A stretch of 11,214 bases of DNA from contig CALVLO010000040.1 in assembly GCA_944338265.1 (NCBI GenBank), positions 1 to 11,214 of the forward strand. The letters run 5' to 3'. This DNA comes from an uncultured Clostridia bacterium (GTDB lineage: Bacteria > Bacillota > Clostridia > Christensenellales > Borkfalkiaceae). Shown one piece after another: positions 1 to 5,578 of the stretch. The translations under genes and the position numbers were made by a program. The notes below the pieces were generated by a model, which saw nothing but the letters and a program-made list of their open reading frames with translations, searched no databases and was not told the DNA's origin. Position 1 is the stretch's first letter. The number at the start of each line of letters is the position of its first letter.

Positions 1-1
1 G

Positions 2-697
2 TTCATCGCCACGAGCGACGAGGCATTTTTTTTTTTTCTTGTCTCGGAGATGTCGTGGCTCAACAAGCTCGTCTCCATTCTCTCCATGTGCGGGATCAAG
101 CTGCTGCTCGGCGTGGGGATCGGGTATCTTGCCGATCTGTTTTCCCGCCGCGCGGCGGAGAAGGTGCAGCCGCTGCCCGAGTACGACGTGCACGGGCACC
201 CGCACGAGGAAGAACACGCGCATCTGCCCGCGGGCGAAGGCGCATACACCGCCTGCGAACATGCGCATGCCGAAAAGTGGTTTGTGCTCTACCTTCTTTC
301 GCCGCTCGTTCACGCGCTCAAAGTCGCCGCCTTCGTGCTCGCCGTCAATCTTTTCTTCGGCTACCTCTTCTTCTTTGTGGGGGAGGAGAACGTCATCGGC
401 TTTTTGCAGGGGAGCGGCTATTGGTTTCAGCCGCTCATCTGTGCGGCGCTCGGGCTCGTGCCCAACTGCGGCTCTTCCGTCATCCTCGCCGAAGTATACG
501 CGATGGGCGGCATCACCTTCGGGAGCTGCCTTGCGGGGCTTCTCTCCAACACGGGGCTCGGTGCGCTCGTCCTCTTCCGTTCACTCTCCGCATGGCGGCG
601 CAATCTTCTGATCGTGCTCGGCTTGCTCCTTCTCGGCATTGCCGCGGGGTATGCCGTAAACGCGATCTCGCTCGTGCTGCCGCCGCTGAATATTTGA
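2..697 (+). CDS. Putative heavy-metal/manganese exporter, polytopic membrane protein (3' part)
   Basis: The reading frame is open from base 2 through the ATG at 50, so this is the last 231 residues of a gene that begins left of the window. Hydrophobic stretches, including those around visible residues 25-45 and 95-130 and near the C-terminus, indicate a multi-pass inner-membrane protein. Visible residues 60-92 form a loop with seven histidines (64, 66, 68, 72, 74, 87, 89) and Cys85, suited to binding a transition metal. A PNCGSS segment (154-159) followed by a Gly-rich helix, and a TSDEA segment at the left edge, resemble the putative 10-TM heavy-metal exporter family (ArsP_2/DUF2899, often annotated as a manganese transporter). 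Family assignment is from memory of motifs; the substrate is inference. The ATG at 50 is probably internal, because conserved-looking sequence lies before it. A run of 12 T at 26-37 encodes four Phe and is a place where a sequencing indel could hide. Confidence 0.65.
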   Translation, partial: FIATSDEAFFFFLVSEMSWLNKLVSILSMCGIKLLLGVGIGYLADLFSRRAAEKVQPLPEYDVHGHPHEEEHAHLPAGEGAYTACEHAHAEKWFVLYLLSPLVHALKVAAFVLAVNLFFGYLFFFVGEENVIGFLQGSGYWFQPLICAALGLVPNCGSSVILAEVYAMGGITFGSCLAGLLSNTGLGALVLFRSLSAWRRNLLIVLGLLLLGIAAGYAVNAISLVLPPLNI

Positions 698-722
698 CAA
701 ACGGCGCGTCCTGCGGTATACT
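694..722 (+). promoter_or_regulatory. Sigma-A promoter of the hisC operon
   Basis: TTGACA at 694-699, a 17-base spacer and TATACT at 717-722 form a near-perfect housekeeping promoter. The -35 box overlaps the TGA stop (695-697) of the upstream gene, so transcription of hisC can start independently of that gene. The distance to the hisC ATG leaves a leader of about 33 bases. The -10 region is duplicated just downstream (see the repeat at 716-737). Confidence 0.8.
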
Positions 723-737
723 GTAAGTATACTGTAA
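716..737 (+). repeat. 11-base tandem duplication covering the -10 box
   Basis: The unit GTATACTGTAA occurs twice back to back (716-726 and 727-737), giving two TATACT boxes 11 bases apart. The junction also forms an inverted repeat, TATAC-TGTAA-GTATA (717-731). Only the first copy has a well-spaced -35 box. It could be a duplicated start site or an operator; the sequence alone does not decide. Confidence 0.7.
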
Positions 738-761
738 ATGGTCTGTTAGGAGAGGGGCGCT

Positions 762-1823
762 ATGGACTTTTTGAGCCGAAAAGCGCGCGCCATCCTGCCC
801 TATACGGCAGGAGAGCAGCTGCGCGACAGGGCTTACATCAAACTCAATACCAACGAAAATCCTTACCCGCCGTCGCCGCGCGTTGCCGAAGTGCTCGCGC
901 GGACGGAGGCAGACGGGCTGCGGCGCTATCCGCGCCCCGATGCAGGGCTTTTGCGCGCCGCTGTGGCGCGGCATGAGGGCGTGCTGCCCGAAAACGTCTT
1001 CTGCGGGAACGGATCGGACGAAGTGCTCGCGCTCAGCTTTCCCGCCTTTTTCGACGGGGAGGGTGCGGGCGCTTGTTTTGCCGATCTTACATACTCCTTT
1101 TACGAGGTGTTCGCCGCGTTTTTCGGCATCCCGAAAAAGATCGTGACGCTCAAAGCCGATTTCTCGCTCGATCTTGCCGCCATGCGGGCGGCGGATTGCC
1201 AAGGCTACTATATCGCCAATCCCAACGCGCCAACGGGCGTGGGCATCGGGCGGGCGGAGATGGAGGCGTTTGTCGCCTCCGTGCCCCAAAAGATCGTGAT
1301 CGCCGACGAGGCGTATATGGACTTTTTCGGCGAGAGTCTCGCGCCGCTCACAAAAAAGTATCCCAACCTCCTCGTTGTAAAGACGTTTTCCAAGAGCTAC
1401 TCGCTCGCGGGCATGCGCTGCGGGTATGCCGTGGGGGATGCGGCGCTGATCGCAGGGCTCTTCCGCATGAAGGATTGCTTTAATTCCTACCCCGTAGACG
1501 CCGTGTGCGAGGCGGTGTGCGCCGCCGCGCTCGAGGATGAAGCGTACCACACAGAAACCGTTGCGCGCGTCGTTTCAGAACGCGAGCGCCTGCGCGGCGA
1601 ACTCTTGAACATGGGCTTCACCGTGCCGAAGAGCGGGGCAAACTTCCTCTTTGCAGGGCGCGGCGCCCGCAGCGGGAAGGAGATCTACACCAAGCTCAAA
1701 GAGGCGGGCATCCTGGTCCGCTTTTGGGATAAGCCCGTCCTGCGCGATTTTTGCCGCATCACGGTGGGATCGCCCGCAGAAAACGACGCGCTCATTAAGC
1801 AACTTCATTCCATACTTTTATAG
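762..1823 (+). CDS. hisC: Histidinol-phosphate aminotransferase
   Basis: A 353-residue fold-type I PLP aminotransferase of normal length for HisC, which transfers an amino group between glutamate and imidazole-acetol phosphate in histidine synthesis. Signature segments run in the expected order: KLNTNENP (27-34), NGSDE after the first third, NPNAPTG (153-159, with Ala where many HisC have Asn), ADEAY with PLP-contacting Asp182 and Tyr185, TFSKSYSLAGMRCG with Schiff-base Lys211 and Arg219, and a C-terminal RITVG segment. The start is supported by AGGAGAGG (748-755), 6 bases before the ATG. It leads a three-gene operon; no other his gene is visible. Close relatives include aromatic aminotransferases and the CobD-like threonine-phosphate decarboxylase, so the true substrate could differ, but the motif set is typical of HisC. 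Confidence 0.88.
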   Translation: MDFLSRKARAILPYTAGEQLRDRAYIKLNTNENPYPPSPRVAEVLARTEADGLRRYPRPDAGLLRAAVARHEGVLPENVFCGNGSDEVLALSFPAFFDGEGAGACFADLTYSFYEVFAAFFGIPKKIVTLKADFSLDLAAMRAADCQGYYIANPNAPTGVGIGRAEMEAFVASVPQKIVIADEAYMDFFGESLAPLTKKYPNLLVVKTFSKSYSLAGMRCGYAVGDAALIAGLFRMKDCFNSYPVDAVCEAVCAAALEDEAYHTETVARVVSERERLRGELLNMGFTVPKSGANFLFAGRGARSGKEIYTKLKEAGILVRFWDKPVLRDFCRITVGSPAENDALIKQLHSILL

Positions 1824-1835
1824 GGAGGAGACCCC

Positions 1836-2897
1836 ATGCGGCTCGACTCATCCGTACCGAAGAAGAACCCCGCGGAGTGCGGCGGGTACGGAGGAGGCGG
1901 GCTGTCCTTCTCCTGCGTGTGCGAGAGCGCCGCTCGTTTTTTACATGTGCATGCGGGCAAGGCGCTCGTCCTTGCGGAGGATACCTCCTTTTCCGCGCTG
2001 CTTCCCGCCGTGCGTTCGCCGCGCGCGCTCGCCGTTTTGTGGGAGGGGGATGCGCTCCCGCTCTTTGCCCTGCCGGAGGCAGGCTGTCTGCTCGCGGCGG
2101 GCGGGGCGGAACTGTTAAAGGCGGCACGCTTTTTTTCCGCTGTGCGCGGCGTGCCCTGCATGCTGTTTCCGACGGACGCCTCGCTTGACGGCGCGCTTTG
2201 CGCGCGGGGCGATGTGACGGTGGATGCCAACCGCATCCGCGCGCCGCTTGCGGCGGGCGAGACGGTGTGCGATATGGCGCTGCTGCGCCCCTCCTGCGGC
2301 GAGGGGTATGCGCGGCTCATGCTCGCGCGGCTCGCGCTCTTCGAGGCGAAGGCGGTCGGGCTGATCGCGCGCCGCCCGTGGGGAGGCGCTGCCTATGAAG
2401 AGGCATACGCCCTTACCGAGATGCGCGATGCGCTCTCCGCCGAGGAGATCGTGCGGCGGAACGGGCGGCTGCGTCTTTTGGAGGATGCGGGTCTCCCGCG
2501 CGGCGAGGGCGCCGCGCTCGCGGGGAGCGGCTATGCGCGCTGGCGGGCGCTCACGGCGCTCTATCTCGCCTTCTTTTCGCGGGGCGTTCCGCGGCGGTAC
2601 TGCGTGCCGGATTATGCCGCCCGCGCCAAGGCGGCGGGCGTGCCCTATGCGGCGCTTTGCATCCCCTCGCGGGAGGAGTATGCCGCGCGTGCCCTGCGCT
2701 TGGAGCGGGTGCGCGGGGAGCTCCTTGCCGAGCTCCGCGCCATTTTCGTGCGGCGCGCGGGCTACGAACGGGCGCTGCATGCCCTCGGCGCGGGCGCATT
2801 GCAGCCGCCCGCGTCTGCGATCCTCAAAACGCTGCCCGAGCATGCGGAAGGCGGGCTCTCCGCCCTCATCCGCGACTTCGGGCTGATGGAGATGTGA
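1836..2897 (+). CDS. Divergent AraM/glycerol-1-phosphate dehydrogenase-family protein, probably lacking catalytic metal
   Basis: A 353-residue soluble protein rich in Ala and Arg. Residues 43-52 (ALVLAEDTSF), 85-101 (an AGGAELLKAARF segment) and especially 111-119 (FPTDASLDG) align by eye with the nucleotide-binding half of sn-glycerol-1-phosphate dehydrogenases (AraM/EgsA, iron-alcohol-dehydrogenase superfamily), where the corresponding motifs are GSGT followed by a PTxxSxDG segment. In that alignment the metal-ligand Asp of the family's GFGD motif falls on Arg160 (GYARLMLARL), and I find no clear equivalents of the two later His ligands. The C-terminus (KTLPEH then IRDFGLMEM) also resembles the family. 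It is therefore probably a dehydrogenase fold that has lost activity or changed chemistry. An excellent Shine-Dalgarno site (GGAGGAG, 1824-1830) sits 5 bases before the ATG. It lies 12 bases after hisC and its stop overlaps the next start by one base (TGATG). Assignment is tentative. Confidence 0.5.
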   Translation: MRLDSSVPKKNPAECGGYGGGGLSFSCVCESAARFLHVHAGKALVLAEDTSFSALLPAVRSPRALAVLWEGDALPLFALPEAGCLLAAGGAELLKAARFFSAVRGVPCMLFPTDASLDGALCARGDVTVDANRIRAPLAAGETVCDMALLRPSCGEGYARLMLARLALFEAKAVGLIARRPWGGAAYEEAYALTEMRDALSAEEIVRRNGRLRLLEDAGLPRGEGAALAGSGYARWRALTALYLAFFSRGVPRRYCVPDYAARAKAAGVPYAALCIPSREEYAARALRLERVRGELLAELRAIFVRRAGYERALHALGAGALQPPASAILKTLPEHAEGGLSALIRDFGLMEM

Positions 2898-3679
2898 TGA
2901 CCAAAGAAGAACTTTTGCGGGGGACGGACCTCTTTTTGCTCGATCTGGACGGCACCGTCTATCTGGGCGATGCGCCCATCGGCGGCATGCGGGAGACGCT
3001 CATGCGGCTGCGCGGCATCGGCAAGCGGCTCGTCTTTCTCACCAACAACTCCTCCAAGACGCCCGAGGAATACGAAAAAAAGCTCGCGCGCCTCGGGCTG
3101 TGGGGGGAGGGCGATGCGGTGTACACCTCCGCGATGGCGGCGATCTCCTATCTCCGAGCGCATCATGCGGGGGCGCGCGTGCATGTGCGCGCGACGGATG
3201 CTGTGCGCGCGCAGTTTGCCGCGGGCGGCATCCTGCTCGATGATACCGCGCCCGAGGTATGTGTGCTCGCCTACGATACGGCGCTCGATTTTGCCAAGAT
3301 GAAGGCGTTCAACGAGTTTCTCGCGGGCGGGGCGGTGTATCTCGCCACCCATCCGGATGACGTCTGCCCGACCGCAGGCGTCCCCATGCCCGATGTCGGC
3401 GCGTTTTTGGCACTCTTTGAACGCGCCTCGGGGCGGATGCCCTCCGTCATCTGCGGCAAGCCCTATCCCGTGATGGCTGCGTGCGTTGCAGATGCGTTCG
3501 GCGTGCCCGCCGCGCGTACCTGCATGGCGGGCGACAGGATGCACACCGATATCCGCTTCGCCAATGCGGCGGGGATGAAGAGCATTTTGGTCCTCTCGGG
3601 CGAGACGACGCGGGCGAGCATGAAGCGCTTTCCCGACCGCCCAGATCTTGTGCTCGCAAGTCTCAACGAAATTTTATAA
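2897..3679 (+). CDS. HAD-superfamily class IIA phosphatase (NagD/AraL type)
   Basis: A 260-residue soluble HAD hydrolase of normal length for the NagD/p-nitrophenylphosphatase group. All four HAD motifs are visible: DLDGT with nucleophile Asp16 and acid/base Asp18, TNNSS with Thr49, Lys188 in the ICGKPYP segment, and GDRMHTDI with Mg-binding Asp213 and Asp218. The large cap insertion between motifs II and III is the C2A type. The start at 2897 overlaps the upstream stop by one base and has GGAG 5 bases ahead; the open frame further upstream lies inside the previous gene and is not needed. The family removes phosphate from small metabolites such as sugar or glycerol phosphates. The neighbouring AraM-like gene recalls the araL-araM pairing of the Bacillus subtilis arabinose operon. 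Exact substrate unknown. Confidence 0.85.
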   Translation: MTKEELLRGTDLFLLDLDGTVYLGDAPIGGMRETLMRLRGIGKRLVFLTNNSSKTPEEYEKKLARLGLWGEGDAVYTSAMAAISYLRAHHAGARVHVRATDAVRAQFAAGGILLDDTAPEVCVLAYDTALDFAKMKAFNEFLAGGAVYLATHPDDVCPTAGVPMPDVGAFLALFERASGRMPSVICGKPYPVMAACVADAFGVPAARTCMAGDRMHTDIRFANAAGMKSILVLSGETTRASMKRFPDRPDLVLASLNEIL

Positions 3680-3684
3680 AATAT

Positions 3685-3717
3685 GTTTGAACGCCCCGCA
3701 AAGGGTGGTAAAAATAA
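3685..3717 (+). promoter_or_regulatory. Candidate SigB/SigF-class promoter of the sigma-control operon
   Basis: GTTTGA (3685-3690), 12 bases, then GGGTGG (3703-3708) approximates the SigB pattern GTTTAA-N12-15-GGGTAT. The slightly offset GGTAAAAATAA (3707-3717) fits the forespore SigF/SigG -10 form GGNNANANT, with GTTTG 17 bases upstream as a weak -35. Either reading suits positive autoregulation by the sigma factor encoded in the operon, which is common in this family. No good sigma-A promoter is seen in this 84-base gap. A prediction only. Confidence 0.4.
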
Positions 3718-3725
3718 AGAAAGGA

Positions 3726-3752
3726 CCGCGCTGCCGCATAAACGGCGCGCGG
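3726..3752 (+). other. Leader hairpin directly before the Shine-Dalgarno site
   Basis: CCGCGC-T-GCCG (3726-3736) pairs with CGGCGCGCGG (3743-3752) across the loop CATAAA, giving ten G/C pairs with one bulged T. No T-run follows, so it is not an intrinsic terminator. The GGAGGA ribosome site starts two bases later (3754-3759), so the hairpin could set mRNA stability or ribosome access. Confidence 0.4.
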
Positions 3753-3763
3753 CGGAGGAAACC

Positions 3764-4066
3764 ATGGAAGAAGTTACCCTGATCGGCAGCGCTCCCGTGA
3801 CGGTCGCGCTCAAAGGCAGCATCGATTCGGCAAACGCCGAGGAGTTTTACGCGGCAGTCAAAATGTATTACGGGGATGCGGAGACCGACCTCGTGCTGGA
3901 TTGCGCGGCGCTCGAGTTCCTCGATTCGACGGCGCTCGGCACCTTTATCAAGCTCCTCAAATTCCTCAAAGAGCGCGGGCACATGCTCAAGATCAAGGGG
4001 CTCAATCCCCGCATCAAAAAGCTGTTTGTCATCTGCGCGCTCGATAAGATCATGGAGATAGAATGA
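3764..4066 (+). CDS. STAS-domain anti-sigma factor antagonist (SpoIIAA/RsbV-like)
   Basis: A 100-residue single STAS domain, the usual length for SpoIIAA or RsbV. In these systems the unphosphorylated antagonist binds the kinase/anti-sigma factor and frees the sigma factor. Phosphorylation on a conserved Ser switches it off. That Ser appears as Ser55 in FLDSTALG (52-59), and the preceding VTVALKGSID strand (12-21) and DLVLDC strand (42-47) complete the domain. The start at 3764 follows GGAGGA (3754-3759). An ATG further upstream at 3683 would add 27 charged residues outside the STAS fold and has no ribosome site. The stop overlaps the next start (ATGA). It is the first gene of a four-gene operon whose order (antagonist, ATPase-like, sigma) mirrors spoIIAA-spoIIAB-sigF and rsbV-rsbW-sigB. 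Confidence 0.87.
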   Translation: MEEVTLIGSAPVTVALKGSIDSANAEEFYAAVKMYYGDAETDLVLDCAALEFLDSTALGTFIKLLKFLKERGHMLKIKGLNPRIKKLFVICALDKIMEIE

Positions 4067-4434
4067 TGGATGAATTGTTGCGGATGCGCGTTGCGCTCTC
4101 GCCCGATATAATGACGACGGTCCGCCTCGCAACGGGCGGCGTCTGTTCGCTCGCCGCGCTCGGCTACGACGACGGCGAGGATTGCAAAGTCTGCGTTACG
4201 GAGAGTTTGCTCCTTCTCATGCGCGGCGGCTATGCCCGCGCGGAAATCGCCTTCTCGGCGGGGGAGGCGCTCTCCGTCGCCATCGAGGGCGAAGGGGCGC
4301 ACGGTGCGGCTTCCGCCTGTGAGGAGGATGAGATCGCCCTCGCGCTCATCAACGCGCTCGCGGGCAGCGTTGTCATGGAACGGCGGGAGGGCGCCGTCTT
4401 TAAGATCGTATTCACCTTCGGGAAGCAGGCATGA
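4063..4434 (+). CDS. Degenerate HATPase-like protein in the anti-sigma (SpoIIAB/RsbW) position
   Basis: A 123-residue protein placed where SpoIIAB or RsbW sits, between antagonist and sigma genes, with four-base ATGA overlaps on both sides. CVTESLLLLMRGGYA (44-58) looks like the N-box helix of a GHKL ATPase. Glu47 is kept, but the essential Asn is replaced by Leu51. IEGEG (74-78) resembles the G1 box with its Gly-x-Gly but without the leading Asp that contacts adenine. The last third (ALALINALAGSVVMERREG) matches the final helix and strand of the fold. It probably cannot bind ATP well by itself, so it may be a structural anti-sigma or adaptor rather than a kinase. A ribosome site, GGAG, lies at 4054-4057; the ATG at 4066 is an alternative start. 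Family call rests on position plus weak motifs. Confidence 0.6.
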   Translation: MMDELLRMRVALSPDIMTTVRLATGGVCSLAALGYDDGEDCKVCVTESLLLLMRGGYARAEIAFSAGEALSVAIEGEGAHGAASACEEDEIALALINALAGSVVMERREGAVFKIVFTFGKQA

Positions 4435-5159
4435 ACGACGAAGCGCTTTTCCGCCAATACCGCGAGACAGGCAACATCGCCGTCCGCAACGAGATCGTGG
4501 AGAAATACCTCTACATTGCCGCCGTGCTCGCCAAAAAGTTCGTCGGGCGGGGAGTGGATTACGACGATCTCTACCAAGTTGCCTCGCTCGCGCTCATCAA
4601 GGGCGTGGACCGCTTCGACGAGCGCAAGGGGTTAAAGTTTTCCACCTTCATCACGCCCACCATTACGGGCGAGATCAAAAACTACTTCCGCGACCGCTCT
4701 CGCCTCGTCCATCTTCCGCGCAAGGTGAGCGAGCTGAGGGTGAGCATCAAGCGCGAGGCGGAAAAATATCTCGCCGAGACGGGGAAAAACGCCACCGCAA
4801 AGGAGCTCGCCGCCCGCCTCGGGGTGAGCGAAGAAGAGGTGCTGCGCTGTTCGGAAGCGGGCGGTATCGTCTCGCTCGATGGTCCCGTCGACCGCGAAGG
4901 GGAAAACATGAGCCTCTACGACGTGCTCCCCGCGGAGGAAAACGTCTTTGAAGACGTGGAGAACCGCGATGCGGTGCGCGCCGCCCTCGCCTCGCTCTCC
5001 GAGCAGGAGCGCAGGCTCGTGAAGTACCGCTTCGGGCAGGAGCTCTCGCAGATGGAGACCGCCAAGCGCATGGGGGTATCGCAGATGAACATCTCGCGCA
5101 TGGAGCGCAAGATCCTGCAAAAACTGAGGGAGAACCTCAAAAAGTCGATGGTGGAATAA
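4431..5159 (+). CDS. SigB/SigF/SigG-family RNA polymerase sigma factor
   Basis: A 242-residue group 3 sigma factor. Region 2 covers about residues 20-95, with DYDDLYQVASLALIKGVDRF (43-62), FSTFITPTITGEI (70-82) and FRDRS (86-90), followed by HLPRKVSEL at the start of region 3. Region 4 is at about 190-235, with the helix-turn-helix QMETAKRMGVSQMNISRMER. The PTITGEIKNYFRD and PRKV wording is closer to SigB than to SigF, where I expect a VPMIIGEIQRFLRD form, but this is a judgement by eye. It probably directs a stress, stationary-phase or developmental regulon and is controlled by the flanking STAS and HATPase-like proteins. The start overlaps the upstream stop (ATGA). No spoVA genes follow, which argues against a standard spoIIA operon. 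Confidence 0.9.
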   Translation: MNDEALFRQYRETGNIAVRNEIVEKYLYIAAVLAKKFVGRGVDYDDLYQVASLALIKGVDRFDERKGLKFSTFITPTITGEIKNYFRDRSRLVHLPRKVSELRVSIKREAEKYLAETGKNATAKELAARLGVSEEEVLRCSEAGGIVSLDGPVDREGENMSLYDVLPAEENVFEDVENRDAVRAALASLSEQERRLVKYRFGQELSQMETAKRMGVSQMNISRMERKILQKLRENLKKSMVE

Positions 5160-5528
5160 ATGTTTTTCCAAGTGGACGATTTTAATGCGCTGCACAGTGC
5201 GCTTGCCCGCATGTGCGCCGCGCTGCAAGCGGAGGCAGTCTCCGAAGACGCCGTCTTCAACTGCCGTCTCGTGGCGAACGAGCTGCTCGTCAACGCCCTC
5301 GAGTACGGCGGCGGAAGCGCGGCATTTTCCGTCCGCCGCGAGGGGGATACGCTGCGCATCAGCGTGCGGAGCGCGGTCGCCTTCCGCCCGCCCGAAACGC
5401 CCGTCTGCTCCGATCTTACCGCAGAGCGCGGGCGCGGGCTCTTCCTCGTCGATGCGCTCAGCGAAGCGCGCGAGTACAGCGAACGGGAGGGCATCTGCGT
5501 CGTCGTCCGCTTAAAATGTGATGACTGA
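5160..5528 (+). CDS. HATPase-fold protein, second anti-sigma kinase candidate (RsbW/SpoIIAB-like)
   Basis: A 122-residue GHKL/HATPase_c_2-type protein that begins on the base after the sigma gene's stop. The N-box is good: NCRLVANELLVNALEYGG (34-51), with Glu41 as likely catalytic base and Asn45 for Mg. The ERGRGLFLVDAL segment (89-100) matches the G2 lid (GRGL). The G1 box is not: where DxGxG is expected after the strand LRISV (65-69), the sequence reads RSAVAF (70-75), so the adenine-binding Asp and its glycines are missing. Relatives bind and inhibit sigma factors and phosphorylate STAS antagonists on Ser. Here nucleotide binding may be weak, or may need a partner such as the product of 4063-4434. 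Having an ATPase-like gene after the sigma gene as well as before it is unusual. A GGTGG ribosome site lies about 5 bases upstream. Confidence 0.75.
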   Translation: MFFQVDDFNALHSALARMCAALQAEAVSEDAVFNCRLVANELLVNALEYGGGSAAFSVRREGDTLRISVRSAVAFRPPETPVCSDLTAERGRGLFLVDALSEAREYSEREGICVVVRLKCDD

Positions 5529-5539
5529 TCAAAGGGCAT

Positions 5540-5574
5540 AAAAAAACTCCGCCGTCGGGCGGAGCTATTTTTTT
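5540..5574. terminator. Bidirectional intrinsic terminator between convergent genes
   Basis: A seven-base stem CTCCGCC (5547-5553) / GGCGGAG (5558-5564) with loop GTCG is flanked by seven A on the left (5540-5546) and seven T on the right (5568-5574). It can therefore end transcription of both the sigma operon (stop at 5528) and the minus-strand gene (stop at 5579). Confidence 0.85.
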
Positions 5575-5578
5575 GCCG

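Noticed and set aside
513..1550. 345-residue open frame on the minus strand
   Set aside because: It is antisense to hisC, which has all its family motifs; the translation is His/Arg-rich without domains, typical of GC-rich shadow frames.
2657..2896. Upstream extension of the HAD phosphatase by 80 residues
   Set aside because: It lies inside the previous gene in another frame and encodes Arg/Ala/Cys-rich sequence; the ATG at 2897 has a ribosome site and starts just before the DLDGT motif.
3764..5159. Canonical spoIIAA-spoIIAB-sigF operon
   Set aside because: The order fits, but the middle protein lacks the N-box Asn, the sigma wording is closer to SigB, a second ATPase-like gene follows and no spoVA gene is present. 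Kept as SigB/F/G family without a symbol.
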